DNA of 64,000 bases from Tanypteryx hageni. Its lineage: Eukaryota; Arthropoda; Insecta; Odonata; Petaluridae. The stretch spans positions 186,001 to 250,000 of the forward strand of contig CM054115.1 in assembly GCA_028673005.1 (NCBI GenBank), in the 5' to 3' direction. A program made the position numbers and the translations under genes. The notes below the pieces were generated by a model that saw nothing but the letters and a program-made list of their open reading frames with translations, had not been told where the DNA came from and searched no databases. Position 1 is the first letter of the stretch, and every line of letters begins with the position of its first letter. Shown piece after piece: positions 1 through 9,635 of this stretch.

Positions 1-414
1 GAAAATCAAAAAAATATTTTTAACTTCGCCATTGCAGGTCCAAAGCCCTGATTAAAAAGAAGGATGGGAAATATTTTAACGCAATGGAAAATGGCCGGTA
101 GTAATAAACAATGACCGTAAGTTTATCTGCGACGCGTCGCCTTTCATTCGCAAGCAGATCATTTCAAGAGCGGATATCTGGTAATGCTGTTAGGTTTTTC
201 TATGCATTTCGAAAGCCGCGGGTGACGTGGGAGAGGGAAAAGGGAAGAAGGGGAGAGGGAAAAGGTTCTCATAGGCTACTTGCTATGTGAAGGTCATGCT
301 TCTTAAGACGAGAAACATACTATAGTGCCCTCGAAGGTATCCATCTTGAAATTAAACTTGTAGCGCCCTCGGATGTCGAAAACTGGAACTATGATTATTA
401 GAATTAATTTTACC
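1..414. other. Unassigned flank left of the P element
   Basis: No convincing gene or RNA is seen here. The stretch is moderately AT-rich, with a short purine-rich patch near 228-265. Nothing in it matches the inverted end that starts near 415, so it is probably flanking DNA or the outer part of the P-element end. Confidence 0.4.
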
Positions 415-702
415 AGAGGGGAGAGGGGTGGGGGAGCTATACCAAGGCCGTCTCGAAGTACAGACCTGCCACTGGCGGCTCAAAAGCCCGCTGACGTCAC
501 GAGAGAAATCTGAACGCAAGTAGACTCGCATTTGTTTCGCCAATGCTTTCGAAGTCTTTTGAAGGAGAACGCGTGTAGCTAAGTGGTGTGTTTAAGGTAA
601 TTTTGGTGGTTTACTGTGAAAAGTTGTAAGTTGTTCCTGTTTTTGGATCCATATTGGACACCAGTTCGAGAAGAATTACAATTAAGGAATAAATACTGAA
701 CG

Positions 703-708
703 GTAAGT
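703..708 (+). promoter_or_regulatory. Candidate 5' splice donor upstream of THAP exon
   Basis: A strong donor (CG|GTAAGTAA) lies about 190 bp before the THAP start codon at 895. A leader intron ending shortly before 895 would fit the P/THAP gene layout. No acceptor is strong enough to name with confidence; the AG at about 874-875 is one option. Confidence 0.3.
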
Positions 709-894
709 AATTAAAGTTAATATTATTTGAATTAGATTCCGTTGACTAGATGTTTCTCTTTTTGATTTTTGCGTGGATGCATAATATAATTAGAATATGA
801 TTAATGTAATGTATATTATATATGCTTAATGTAATATTTTTAAGGACATTTAAGAGTTGAAAAAGAATAATGTAGTATTTGCTCAAAATTTCAT

Positions 895-3710
895 ATGGGA
901 AGGAAATGCTGTGTGCCTGGATGTAAGTCTAACTATGATGGACAGGCTTATACTCCTTGCTTCTCTTTTCCGAAAGATCCAGTGCGAAGAGCCAAGTGGT
1001 TACACAACATCCATATAAAGGACTTCAGTCCTAGTAACACAGCTGTTGTTTGTGTAAAACATTTTTCGGAGAACTTTGTTATTCGCGAAGACAGGATGAA
1101 ACGGGATGACGGCAGTGAGCTTGTTGTTCCTAGGAAACACTTAGCTTTGAAGAATGATGCTTACCCTACAATTTTCGAAGGTCAGCCATCATATTTATCT
1201 TCAGAACCAAGTCAACCCAGACGACGCCCAGAAGACAGGGTAGCTGAAGCAAAACTGGCTGAAGAAAGGAAATTTAGCCAGTGGTGTGAAGAAGACACCA
1301 TTAAGTCATTTGCATGTTTACAGAATGGCTATAAAATGCGTTTAACTTCAGGTTGGTTAGTCCTTAATGAAAGTGATTGCTTAATTTTAGGAAAAATGTG
1401 TTTCGTTGATTATCCTAAAATAATTTTAAGTGTTAAAGTTTTTCATGATTTAAGTGTATCTGTTTGGCATAATAATGTTCGTCTGCCTAAAATGAAATTA
1501 GACTGGGTTTTGGGGAAATCTTCCTTATGTGATAGGCGGACAAAACTTGAGTCTTTGCTAAGTCATTTATTTTCACATGAACTTAATGATGCATCTACAA
1601 AGATTGAAATGGCTTTACAGTTATTAATTTCATCTGTGGAAGAGTTTTAGATAAAAATTCCAATTTAAAATTTTGTATAGAACAATTGAGGCTTTTAAAT
1701 TCTAAAAAGCCGAAATATTCTTCCCCTTTTTTAGTCTGGTGCTGCACTGTTTATTTTTGTTATCCAGCTGCTTACAACTTCATCTGCCAGTCAAAAGTCA
1801 TTCTTCTTCCATCTGTTTCTTACATGAGACAATTGGGTTCAAACTTGGGGGTTGGAAAAGTTGGGAAAAACAATGCACATGTAAGTTATTTATCTGAAAA
1901 ATTCAAACTGCTTGATGCTAGTGAGAACCTTATCTCCATCATGTTAGATGAAATTTATGTGAAGCCAGGCCTGTCTTATGTTGTAGGGAAAGTTTTGGGC
2001 AAAGCATCTGACAATCAACGTGAAGCAAACAACACTTCAGTGCTTTATGCTGTCATCTGTGCTCTCTAAAAATAAGGATGTAATAGCTGTCTATCCTGTA
2101 AAAAAACTTACAGCACACCATTTAAAGGAATTGGTAACAGAAGTGTTGCAGATTGTGGGCAAGATTGGTTATAGAATTGTATCATTAATCTCAGATAATA
2201 ATAGAGTAAATAGAACCATGTTTCAGATGTTGTGTGGAGGGACTTGAGGTACAAGTTTTGTAAATCCTATGGATAAGGATCATAAGGTATTCATTGTATT
2301 TGACACTGTCCACCTTTTGAAATCGATTAGAAATAACTGGCTTAATCAGTGGAAAACAAATCAAACATTTTATGTTCCATCTTTTAATGATGCCACTCAG
2401 TTATTGAAGCCAACTGTGCAACATCTTAAAATGATTTATAATAAAGAGTTGGGTGAAAATATAAAAACTGCTCCTGCCTTATCTCGGAAAGTTTTATATC
2501 CATCCCCTTTGGAAAGGCAGAATGTAAATGCTGCAGTTAAGTTTTTTGATGAAAAGAATATTGCTGCTTTGGAACATTTTTCAAGTGAATTTGGGGATGG
2601 TTTCCTTGAAACAAAAAGCTTTATGGAGATTATATTGCGCTGGTGGAAAATAGTGAATGTCAAACATCCTTTCAAAGGTGTTCACTTAAGAGAAACATTT
2701 TGCCATCCAATTCACAGTGTTGATGATTCAAGTTTAGAATTTCTTAAAAAGTTTTGTTTGTGGTTAGATGAGTGGCATGCCAAGGAATCCCGTCTGGGAT
2801 CTTCTTGTCTTGGAAAATTGTCTAATGATACATATATAGCACTGAGGCATACCAGCCAATGTTTGATAGATATCTCCTGCCATTTGCTTCTTAATTTTCC
2901 TGCTAAATATGTTCTATTGGGGAAATTCCAGACCGATCAGCTGGAATCCAGGTTTGGCCAATATCGCAGCATGAATGGTGGGAACTATAATGTTGGTATT
3001 AAGCAAGTATTAGAAACTGAAAAAAAAAATGAAAATCATTAGTATTCTATAAATGAAATCTGCTATGCTTGGTGAGTTACCATTAAAAACATTTTTGGTT
3101 CAGTGCTCGCATGATGTAAATGATGAAGAATTTCCAGATTTTTTTCTGATATTCTTATGAAAGAGGGTGACACACCATCTGAGGACTCAGTGCAAGTGAT
3201 GGTGTTCATAGCTGGTTATGTTTCCAAACAGATAAAGAAGAAAATTAATTGTTGTGAATGCAAATCAGTGTTCTGCATTGATAGAGAAATGGTTGTAGAG
3301 ATGCAATGTGAGGGATATTCCGAATATTTGGAGTTTTTAGACGGAGGAGGGCTAATGTGGCCTTCGAAATTTGTTGTGGATATTTGTCTTATTACATTTG
3401 GTGTTTTTGCATTGTTAATAAGTGAGGAATACGAAACGAAATTTATTGATTGTAACAATAAAAAAAAAATTTGGTAAATTTGTCGATGTTCAAAATGGAA
3501 AATATGTGCCTAGATATGTCAAGTGTTTGTAGTTGTGGAGTGCCAATTAAAAAACTGGTAAAAATTTGTGTTGAAACCATGAGCAATATTTTACTAAATA
3601 ACTATTGTAAAAATAAAACTGACGCAATAAAGAGGGAAAAGAGTGGCACTAAACGTAAGTTAAGTACACTCATTGCTTATTTTTGTGATTTTTATTTACG
3701 AAATTATTAA
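895..3710 (+). pseudogene. THAP domain P-element transposase (THAP9-like), broken
   Basis: The product would be a P-type transposase: a THAP zinc finger binds DNA and an RNase H-like core cuts and joins it. The THAP domain (895 to about 1170) shows CCVPGC, the FPKD segment and VCVKHF, giving the C2CH ligands. Downstream the catalytic segments are visible: MLDEIYV (Asp codon 1947-1949), SDNNRVN (Asp codon 2194-2196) and TDQLESRFGQYR (Glu codon 2944-2946). These match the D, D and E positions of P transposases. The frame is broken near 1640, near 2030, by an in-frame TGA at 2245-2247, at the A-run near 3020-3030, and near 3475. Related C-terminal sequence continues to about 3710. The start at 895 is chosen because the THAP finger begins there. 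The copy is inactive. Confidence 0.85.
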
Positions 3711-3760
3711 TCAGTTTTTATCCCGTGTACTGAAAATAATTAAAGACTTTGGTAAATTTC

Positions 3761-3802
3761 AGCGTTTATCACAATATATACGTATATGTTGTGATAAACG
3801 CT
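3761..3802. repeat. 42-nt near-perfect palindrome
   Basis: The two arms (AGCGTTTATCACAA... and ...TTGTGATAAACGCT) are reverse complements around a central TACGTA. Only one base pair in the 42 nt fails to match. It lies about 50 bp after the end of the P transposase remnant and before the right inverted end. It could form a hairpin or cruciform, or serve as a transcript end structure. Its role is unknown. Confidence 0.8.
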
Positions 3803-3959
3803 AGAATATGTATATTTGGATGATCGTGCCGCTAAATTCCCGCTTAGTCAGAACATTCGCGTGACGTCACAAATCCTAGTAGCAGGCCTGTATTTCGAGA
3901 CGGCCTTGGCTATACCAAGAGGTTTGCTTACTACTCCCTCTCCCCATCGGTCACGTGAC

Positions 3960-4130
3960 CGAAACGTCACAAGCCACAGGCTGGTCCCGCGTACATTAAG
4001 GGTGTGAGGTGTTGAACCGAACTATATCCTTCCCCCACCTCCCCGCCCCTCTAACGTCGCAAGCCGCAGTCTGGTCCTAGCTATACCTCGAGTGTGAAGC
4101 GTAGCGAATACTCCCTCCACAACCGCCCCC
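3960..4130. repeat. Tandem duplication of ~88 bp next to P element right end
   Basis: The segment from about 3964 (AACGTCACAAGCCACAGGCT) is repeated in diverged form from about 4052 (AACGTCGCAAGCCGCAGTCT), a period of 88 bp. The shared part covers a GGTCC block, a GTGTGA block and a CTCCCTCC-like end. It looks like duplicated transposon terminal DNA. Confidence 0.6.
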
Positions 4131-4265
4131 TCCATGTGATGTCAATTCGCGAACGGGGGTTGAAAACCAAATTCTCCCAACTGGCGCCGCGACGGAGCCT
4201 GAATCCTTCGTAATTATGTCCACCACCCCGACTACCGATGTCGAGGTTTCGGCGCCACTTCTGAT

Positions 4266-4414
4266 GCAATGAGCGAAAGCACAGAAGGTGCATACACTTC
4301 TAGTCTAGAAGAAGCGTCCTCTCCGCAGGACGATCCTCGTCAGACCGACGAAATCCCGGTCGCTCCGCAGCGTTTGAAGAGGGACTTTCTCTTTGACGGG
4401 GTTTCGCCACGATA
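4266..4414 (+). other. Short acidic open frame, unrecognised
   Basis: An open frame of about 48 codons begins with an ATG near 4269 (MSESTEGAYTSS) and ends with a stop near 4412. It is rich in Ser, Glu and Asp, and GC-rich compared with the DNA that follows. I do not recognise it. It may be chance, or the first exon of something whose other exons are lost. No start context or splice signal supports it strongly. Confidence 0.2.
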
Positions 4415-4429
4415 ACCACTTTGCACACC

Positions 4430-4735
4430 ACCCTCTCAATAATCACACTTATTTGAAAACTTTTATCGTAATATTCATTCCATTATTATTATTATTATTT
4501 GTACCATCCCTCAGTAATCACGCTTATTTGAAAAGTTTTATCGTAATATTAATTTTATTATTATTATTATATCACCATTATTGAAACCTTTATCGTTATA
4601 TTTTAACAATATATATAATTAACTTATGAAATTTTACATGAGAGGATAATAATCATAGAATGGAATAAGGGTGGTAATAAATATATCATTAAATTAAAAA
4701 ACAGATTTTTTGACAAATATTTCATTTGCATCTTG
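4430..4735. repeat. AT-rich tandem repeat with ATT triplets
   Basis: A unit of about 75 bp containing AATCACRCTTATTTGAAAA and a Pol-like ATTATTATT run occurs at about 4437 and 4512, with a third partial copy near 4580. No gene is visible. It separates the P-element debris from the Polinton-like cassette. Confidence 0.6.
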
Positions 4736-5669
4736 TTAACACAGTTTCGTTTCATGATTTATACATTGGTTTTTATAAAATGCCATAATTTCAAGGAAGA
4801 ATCTTTTGGTATTAAAACCGTTTTCATAAACTGTTTCGGAGAAATAACCTTTTAAACTGCACATTTTACTAAGTTTGTCTTGGAAACTTTGAAACAATTC
4901 ACAAGTATGTTCGGGTACAGCACCTTTGCACCCACAGCAATTGTACATTACATTTTCTTTTAATTGGTATTGTATAGAGTCCAAAGTATTGTGCGCAGAC
5001 GACTCATACCAAGCGGCGCACTGTTCTATCGCGTATTCAACGCAGTCGCTCACACGAAACAAACCAGCCCACGTAGATGGGCCCATCCACACAATATTTT
5101 CCATCTTTGACTAGTTTTATAACTTTTTCACCGTATAGTTCGTGGAAACTTAACACTATCCCATCTAAACGAACATCGTCGGCTTGCGATCCCAAGTCGG
5201 CGTTTAAGAAAGAATCTACCAACTCTTTCGATGCCAATATCGTACTCCACTGGGTAGGTTGGAGGCACACGCCGGCGCAGCCGTTCTTGCCGATGAACAC
5301 GGTTGGGTGGAAATCATTTGGATAGTCCAATCCGACGCAAATCTTTTTTACGCCAGACGGGTTGAGATCGTACGACGTACCCATCACGATGGACATTTTC
5401 TCACCGGAGAGGCGGTTTTCTCCATCACGTGTGACGCCCGTAGAACTATGTTTGTTGGATGGTTCGCCCCCGCTCTTCTCGACAATCTTCTTCTGCGTAC
5501 CATGATGGTAATCGATGCACTTCAGTGTAATTTTGCTAGGTTTACCGAGCTTTGATGACGAGTACGGGTAAAACCTTTCAGAATTCTGCATTCTAGGATT
5601 CGATGTGACGAGTGGTGGTGTTGCTTCTAGCACTGCTCGTAAGAGAATGGCTGTGACGGAAAATAGCAC
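4736..5669 (-). pseudogene. Element-encoded protein of unknown function, frameshifted
   Basis: Two overlapping minus-strand frames (5669 to 5037, and 5104 to 4736) look like one protein of about 300 residues with a frame break between 5037 and 5104. The first part has a possible N-terminal hydrophobic stretch, then GLDYPNDFHPTVF and LSFHELYGEK. The second part is cysteine-rich, with NCCGCKG and several later Cys residues that could bind metal. I do not recognise the family. Its place after the protease, on the same strand, argues that it belongs to the Polinton-like cassette. The true start may lie upstream of 5669. Confidence 0.4.
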
Positions 5670-6028
5670 CCTCCAACAGGATATTTTAAGAATTCGAAAG
5701 TGTCGAGTAATTTAGATTGTTTGACTGATAAGCTAGGTGTAGTGACTTTCACCTCAAGTATGGTCAGTAGATGGTAGCTCGTAAACACTTTGGCTCCAAG
5801 TATGGTGTGAAAATTTTCACTATGGACAAGTTTCTTCCTTTCTTTCTATATCCTAAATAACTTATATATTAGCATGGCAATTAATATGTTAAAAATGGAC
5901 GTATCATATTATGAAATAAACCCCATTTATAGTGTATTTTTATAAAATCTTTTATTTGGTGTTGATAATTACAAGATTTTTTTAAAAAGAATTAATCAAA
6001 AAATTTCACATTAAATAAGATTTGCCGA
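5670..6028. other. Non-coding gap between protease and last cassette gene
   Basis: No gene is seen. Two similar short segments occur (around 5740-5767 and 5790-5818), each with a CAAGTATGGT core near a GTGACTTTCAC or GTGAAAATTTTCAC block. They may be degenerate regulatory repeats. The rest is AT-rich. Confidence 0.35.
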
Positions 6029-6530
6029 CTATTTGTGAACAATCTGTAACAATGATAAACCGTGTTCGTTATTATGCACGCATTTTTTATTCTTTAAAAT
6101 ATCGTTGAAAAGACGTATAACCATCCTACCATTTTTCTTTCTAATATCGCCAAATTGATTTAACATAGATTCCTTTTCAAAACCCAAACATCTGAAATAA
6201 AGGTACACCACACAATATTCTCCACAAACGTCGGATGTGAAACTCGGGAGTGGGAAATCGTTGTATGTCCAAATAGTTGAATTTCTGGCGATGAATTTCT
6301 CGTGATTCTTGATGAGTGGTGGCAGTCCATAACTATCGAAATATTCCCCACGACCATCTTCGTCAATAATGAAGGATATCCAATGCTCACCGGGTTTATC
6401 ACGAGGGTCAGTATTCGAGATGTACGCACGAGGTCGATCGGTCCGAAACGGTAGATTATCCGAGGCATAAACTCCTGTTTTGAAAATACTGTACTTTTTT
6501 CAACACCGATTTAAGTTCGTAAGAATTCAT
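6029..6530 (-). pseudogene. Adenain-like cysteine protease (Polinton maturation protease)
   Basis: Adenovirus-type proteases cleave capsid precursors during maturation, using a His-Asp/Glu-Cys triad with a Gln in the oxyanion hole. Here the minus-strand frame shows GEHW (His codon 6383-6385), EYFDSYG (acidic residue) and DVCGEYC (Cys codon 6224-6226), in the right order and spacing, followed by a short C-terminal helix region. The start ATG at 6530 overlaps the stop of the upstream gene. Near 6478-6500, at an A-run, the frame shifts by one base, so the first ~17 codons are out of phase with the rest. The residue expected to be the oxyanion Gln, about eight before the Cys, appears to be Pro. 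Length (about 165 residues) is short for the family. The fold assignment is firm; activity is unlikely. Confidence 0.8.
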
Positions 6531-7033
6531 TATTGCGTGTCATAGTTTACATGGGTATGAAACCAATTAGCAATTTGAAAAACGTTTGACGTGGCACACG
6601 CAAAGTTCTTTTCTTTATCGTGGTTTTTATGGAAACATCGAGGTGTTTCAGCAGTGAAACTTTTTAGAGATTTCTTATATCGTCAACCGTTCTACACATG
6701 AGTTGCGACAAGTATTCCGATTTTTGCAGACCTTTGGAGAATACTTTTTCGTATCTTTTGCCAATCGAACACAACTCTTTTCTGAGATCGTTGAACACCA
6801 CACAACCGTCGTTCCAATCTATACCGCGATGGTGTGATTCCAACCATTCGTTTTCTCTTGCACGGCGATTCTCTAGCACACGTTTTGGGTGAGGAGGTCG
6901 AATGCTGGAAGAAACTCAGGCTTTCATCAACAATTGCTATTTCTTTCAAAACGTATCTTCCAAAGTTATCAACACATGCTTGAAAATCTACGAAGAGGTT
7001 TTCCATCGTGTGTAGATGAAACTCGACTAACAT
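6530..7033 (-). pseudogene. Exonuclease-like (RNase H fold?) protein of Polinton-like elements
   Basis: The protein would be about 165 residues. Visible blocks are VDFQACVDNFGRYVLKEIAI near the start, WLESHHRGIDWNDG in the middle, a VFSKGLQKSEYLSQL segment, and a C-terminal CFHKNH...CAT...NVFQIANWF block. From memory, proteins with this block order sit next to protease and capsid genes in animal Polinton-like elements. An early Asp strand, a helix with Lys-Glu and a late His/Cys block suggest a DEDD/RNase H-like fold, but this is inference. Frame breaks occur near 6880-6905 and near 6665. The stop codon (6530-6532) shares one base with the protease ATG, implying translational coupling or re-initiation in the ancestor. 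Confidence 0.5.
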
Positions 7034-7239
7034 AAAACAATAATTGCACTCATATTTTAACTCCCGTAGTCGACGAGAATATTTCGATTTCGATCGATTT
7101 CGATAATATTATCGAATTCGGCATATATTATACGGTTCAATGTCTCCGAAAGAGATTCAGCGAATCTCACATCCATGCGAAGGCTCCCCTGTCTCGTCAA
7201 GTTCCAATGCGAACCGATATTAGAGGAAAGGTCGGGAGT
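7034..7239. other. Spacer between capsid and exonuclease-like genes
   Basis: This is the longest spacer inside the structural part of the cassette. It has short AT-rich symmetric blocks such as CGATTTCGATCGATTTCGATA near 7085-7106. It may have held a promoter for the downstream pair of genes. No open frame is convincing. Confidence 0.3.
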
Positions 7240-8359
7240 TCAATCGAAGGCCGTAAGACAAAATCCCTGTGGGTATTGTTCACGCGAATTCGAATTTCCT
7301 TCGTTTAGGAAATGGATCCCCGTACCGCTGAACAACGTTTGATACGCACCCGCATATAATTTATCTTCCGTATAATCAGTTTGTAACGGTTTTGATGGTA
7401 TTTGTTGACCGTCGATATAGAGAGATAAATGTGTCATTTTAAAGCGATGAAAATTAAACGGGTTTAATGTTATATCACCATTAAAAGCCCTATTGGTTAC
7501 AAAACCCATTATACACCTCTTTGGTAGTTGCCCTATAAAAATGTTATCAATTATTTTACTTTGTATTCCAGAGGAAATTGTAAGAACTTTCACATCCGCT
7601 CTCGTCAGAGGATATTTAGCCGTCGCCTTCTCTAAAGTTCTGCTATGTGCAATGAGTACCGTAGGACTGATTCGAACACGTCTCACCATGAGGGTAGCGT
7701 CAAGTATTTTTATTTTTGCATAATTCGATTCCCCCAACAAGCAGAAAGTATCTCTCGATCGAATCAACTTAACGCGGAGCTCAACACCATTTAACAGAAA
7801 TTTTTCTTGGTTGAAGATATCGCAATGTATAGGCCCAATCATATCAATGGGTTTGCTAAGTTTGGTCGGCTCTCTTCTCCTCACTAAACCGGCGTTAGTA
7901 TTATCGATGTTATCCATCAGTCTGCCTGTGTCATCATACCAAAGAGACATTGTCAAATGAGATTTCTTAGCAGCAGGACCATAATCGAGTAACGTCTCTA
8001 TATACGATTTATAAGGGTAAGTATTGCTCGGTGGAGTAATCAATTTCTGATTCAAGTACACGTCAACTTGAGAGAAGATGCTATGCAAAAAGTTATTTAC
8101 CGGACCGACTTGATGATCATTCTGTACCATCTTGCTTTATTATTTTTGCCGTGACATGGAGCAGTGTTTGTGAAAGATCGACATACTCGTCTCCTTGACC
8201 GGGAACGACAAAATCTATAGGCGAATCGTCACCGAACGACGATAACGGTTTGTAATGAATCCATCGACCGGATTGAATACTGGTTTGAGTTGGCGGCAGC
8301 GCGAAAAGACATAGTTCGGACTTGACGCATTCGCAAGAATGTGAATGTAGAAAAGACAT
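7240..8359 (-). pseudogene. F54H12.2-like capsid protein, frameshifted
   Basis: Two minus-strand frames (8359-8117 and 8130-7240) are joined in the ancestor, with a one-base frame break near 8120-8135. The N-terminal block starts MSFLHSHSCECVKSEL and continues through SPIDFVVPG and YVDLSQTLLHV. The second block starts at VGPVNNFLHSIFSQVDVYLN and continues through TYPYKSYIETLLDYG. This order is characteristic of the F54H12.2-like family, which is common in animal genomes within Polinton-like elements. Its beta-rich character and conserved position suggest a jelly-roll capsid protein, probably the major one. That role is inference from family context. About 370 codons are present; the C-terminus near LTAFD looks complete. 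The gene lies 79 bp after the minor capsid-like gene. Confidence 0.65.
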
Positions 8360-8438
8360 TTTTAGTCAAATATGTCAATAGGATGTTTCCCAGTCCGTTT
8401 CCGTCGAAGATGGCGCACGGTCTTCGATTTCCTTTTCT

Positions 8439-8894
8439 TCACCTTTTCCTTTGTCGATTTTTTCCTGCGCTCCTAATTACTTTGCTCCTTAACGCGTCGG
8501 TGTTTCGCCGTAGAATGACACGGATTTTTAATTCGTTTTCTTTTGTACCTTTCATTAGATCGTCGACTGCTTTCACAGCCTTTCTCTTCGGGTTGTCTCC
8601 TTCTTCGTCGAGACGGTTTCTCACAGAATCGCGAAGCGGTTTATTTTGTACAACATCTCCAAGCAAGTTCAAACCTGTTCGAAAAGCTTCTTTCCCCGCA
8701 GCTTTGGCTCCTTTCGTTAAAAGAGGCATGGCCGTTCGGAAGAGCCCTCCTAAAAAACTGCCGATGCCGTGTACGCGTTGATATGGAGACCCTCTATATA
8801 CGTTGACGACACCTCGACCGGCTTGATTCTCATAATAATTCACGTACGGGTCGCAACCTGCGGTAGATTTTAATTTTCGCACCGCCTTAACCAT
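8439..8894 (-). CDS. Small basic minor-capsid-like protein (pVI/pX-like)
   Basis: An intact frame of 151 codons. It shows YRGSPYQRVHGIGSFLGGLF near residues 34-53, then a Lys/Ala-rich helix (LLTKGAKAAGKEAF) and a strongly basic C-terminus (GKNRQRKR). A Gly-rich amphipathic helix followed by basic helices resembles adenovirus pVI/pX-type minor capsid or core proteins. In animal Polinton-like elements a protein with the same GIGSFLGGLF block precedes the F54H12.2-like gene. Role inferred: membrane-active or capsid-lining protein processed by the protease. It starts three bases after the upstream gene ends (8898), so it was probably expressed from the same message. It is the only cassette gene without a visible break. 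Confidence 0.6.
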   Translation of the reverse strand: MVKAVRKLKSTAGCDPYVNYYENQAGRGVVNVYRGSPYQRVHGIGSFLGGLFRTAMPLLTKGAKAAGKEAFRTGLNLLGDVVQNKPLRDSVRNRLDEEGDNPKRKAVKAVDDLMKGTKENELKIRVILRRNTDALRSKVIRSAGKNRQRKR

Positions 8895-8897
8895 TGT

Positions 8898-9635
8898 TTA
8901 AATTTGACGAAAATGAAGTTTATCGCACGCTGTCCCGAACTCGAATGGGATAGATTCACCCGTATCGTCTCTTATGTCTATTTCTATACAATGAAATTCA
9001 CGTCGCATTACGGTGACATAATGTGGTGCGTCAAATATAATCATTTTCTGAGTCCCATAAACATATTTCCTGGTATCCATGTTTGCGATCCTCAAAAGTG
9101 GTGCGCATGTATCCCCAACGAATTGAGATTCCACAATATCACAATAAATAAACATTTGATGCGGGAATCCTAAGAAAATATTCGCAGGATGGTTCAAAAT
9201 ATTACCGTCAGTCACTTCTATTCTCGGATCAAATCCTAGTTGGAGAGCTAGCCTCGAAGAAAATGACAGCTTAGCTTTTCCAACCTTATAAATTTCGGTG
9301 GTAAGATGGCTGGAATCCTCACTTTTCTCTTCTTCTATTTTCGATGATAATATTTTAATACGCCTTTATTTCACGCACAAGATTATGGATAATTTCATAA
9401 TTCCCGGGTTTTAATTTTAATTTTTCAGCGGCCCCGCCGGCACCCCATATTCGAATAGCGTTGTTATTGTTACTCACCGTAAGAAGAGAACATGGATATT
9501 GAAATTCTACCAAACCCACCGACCCTTTAATTCGATGCGTTGGTGTAATTGAGTTCTGAATTTTGTCGTAGTATTATCGGGAAACGAATGGCGGGAGCTA
9601 TTAATGGGCAAAGAAATGTAAAATTCCTCTTTCAT
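8898..9635 (-). pseudogene. Second structural protein of the Polinton-like element
   Basis: The ATG at 9635-9633 overlaps the integrase stop as ATGA. The first block runs FYISLPINSS, FPDNTTTKF and IELKGRW. After a frame break near 9510 comes VGLVEFQYPCS. After another near 9365 come IYCDIVESQFVGD and IEIDIRDDTGE, ending LHFRQI. From memory these blocks occur in this order in a protein that accompanies F54H12.2-like genes in animal genomes. The CDIVE...VGD...APLLRI segment and the IRDDTGE end are its most conserved parts. Its beta-strand-like content suggests a capsid component such as a vertex protein, which is inference. About 240 codons. At least two indels make it a pseudogene. Confidence 0.6.

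Larger units (their letters stand above)
415..3945 (+). mobile_element. P-element/THAP9-type DNA transposon, decayed
   Basis: The unit is bounded by diverged inverted ends. About 433-520 on the left matches the reverse complement of about 3838-3917 on the right. Both carry a shared core (CCAAGGCCGTCTCGAA), then a TACAG/CCTGC block, then a TGACGTCA-type site. Between them lies a broken transposase with an N-terminal THAP zinc finger and the RNase H-like P transposase core. P elements make 8 bp target duplications, but I could not fix the exact termini. The sequence right of 3945 has further related copies of the end sequence, so the right boundary is uncertain. Confidence 0.7.

Noticed and set aside
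5077..5555. Plus-strand ORFs opposite the last cassette gene
   Set aside because: They are antisense shadows of the minus-strand gene and have no family resemblance.
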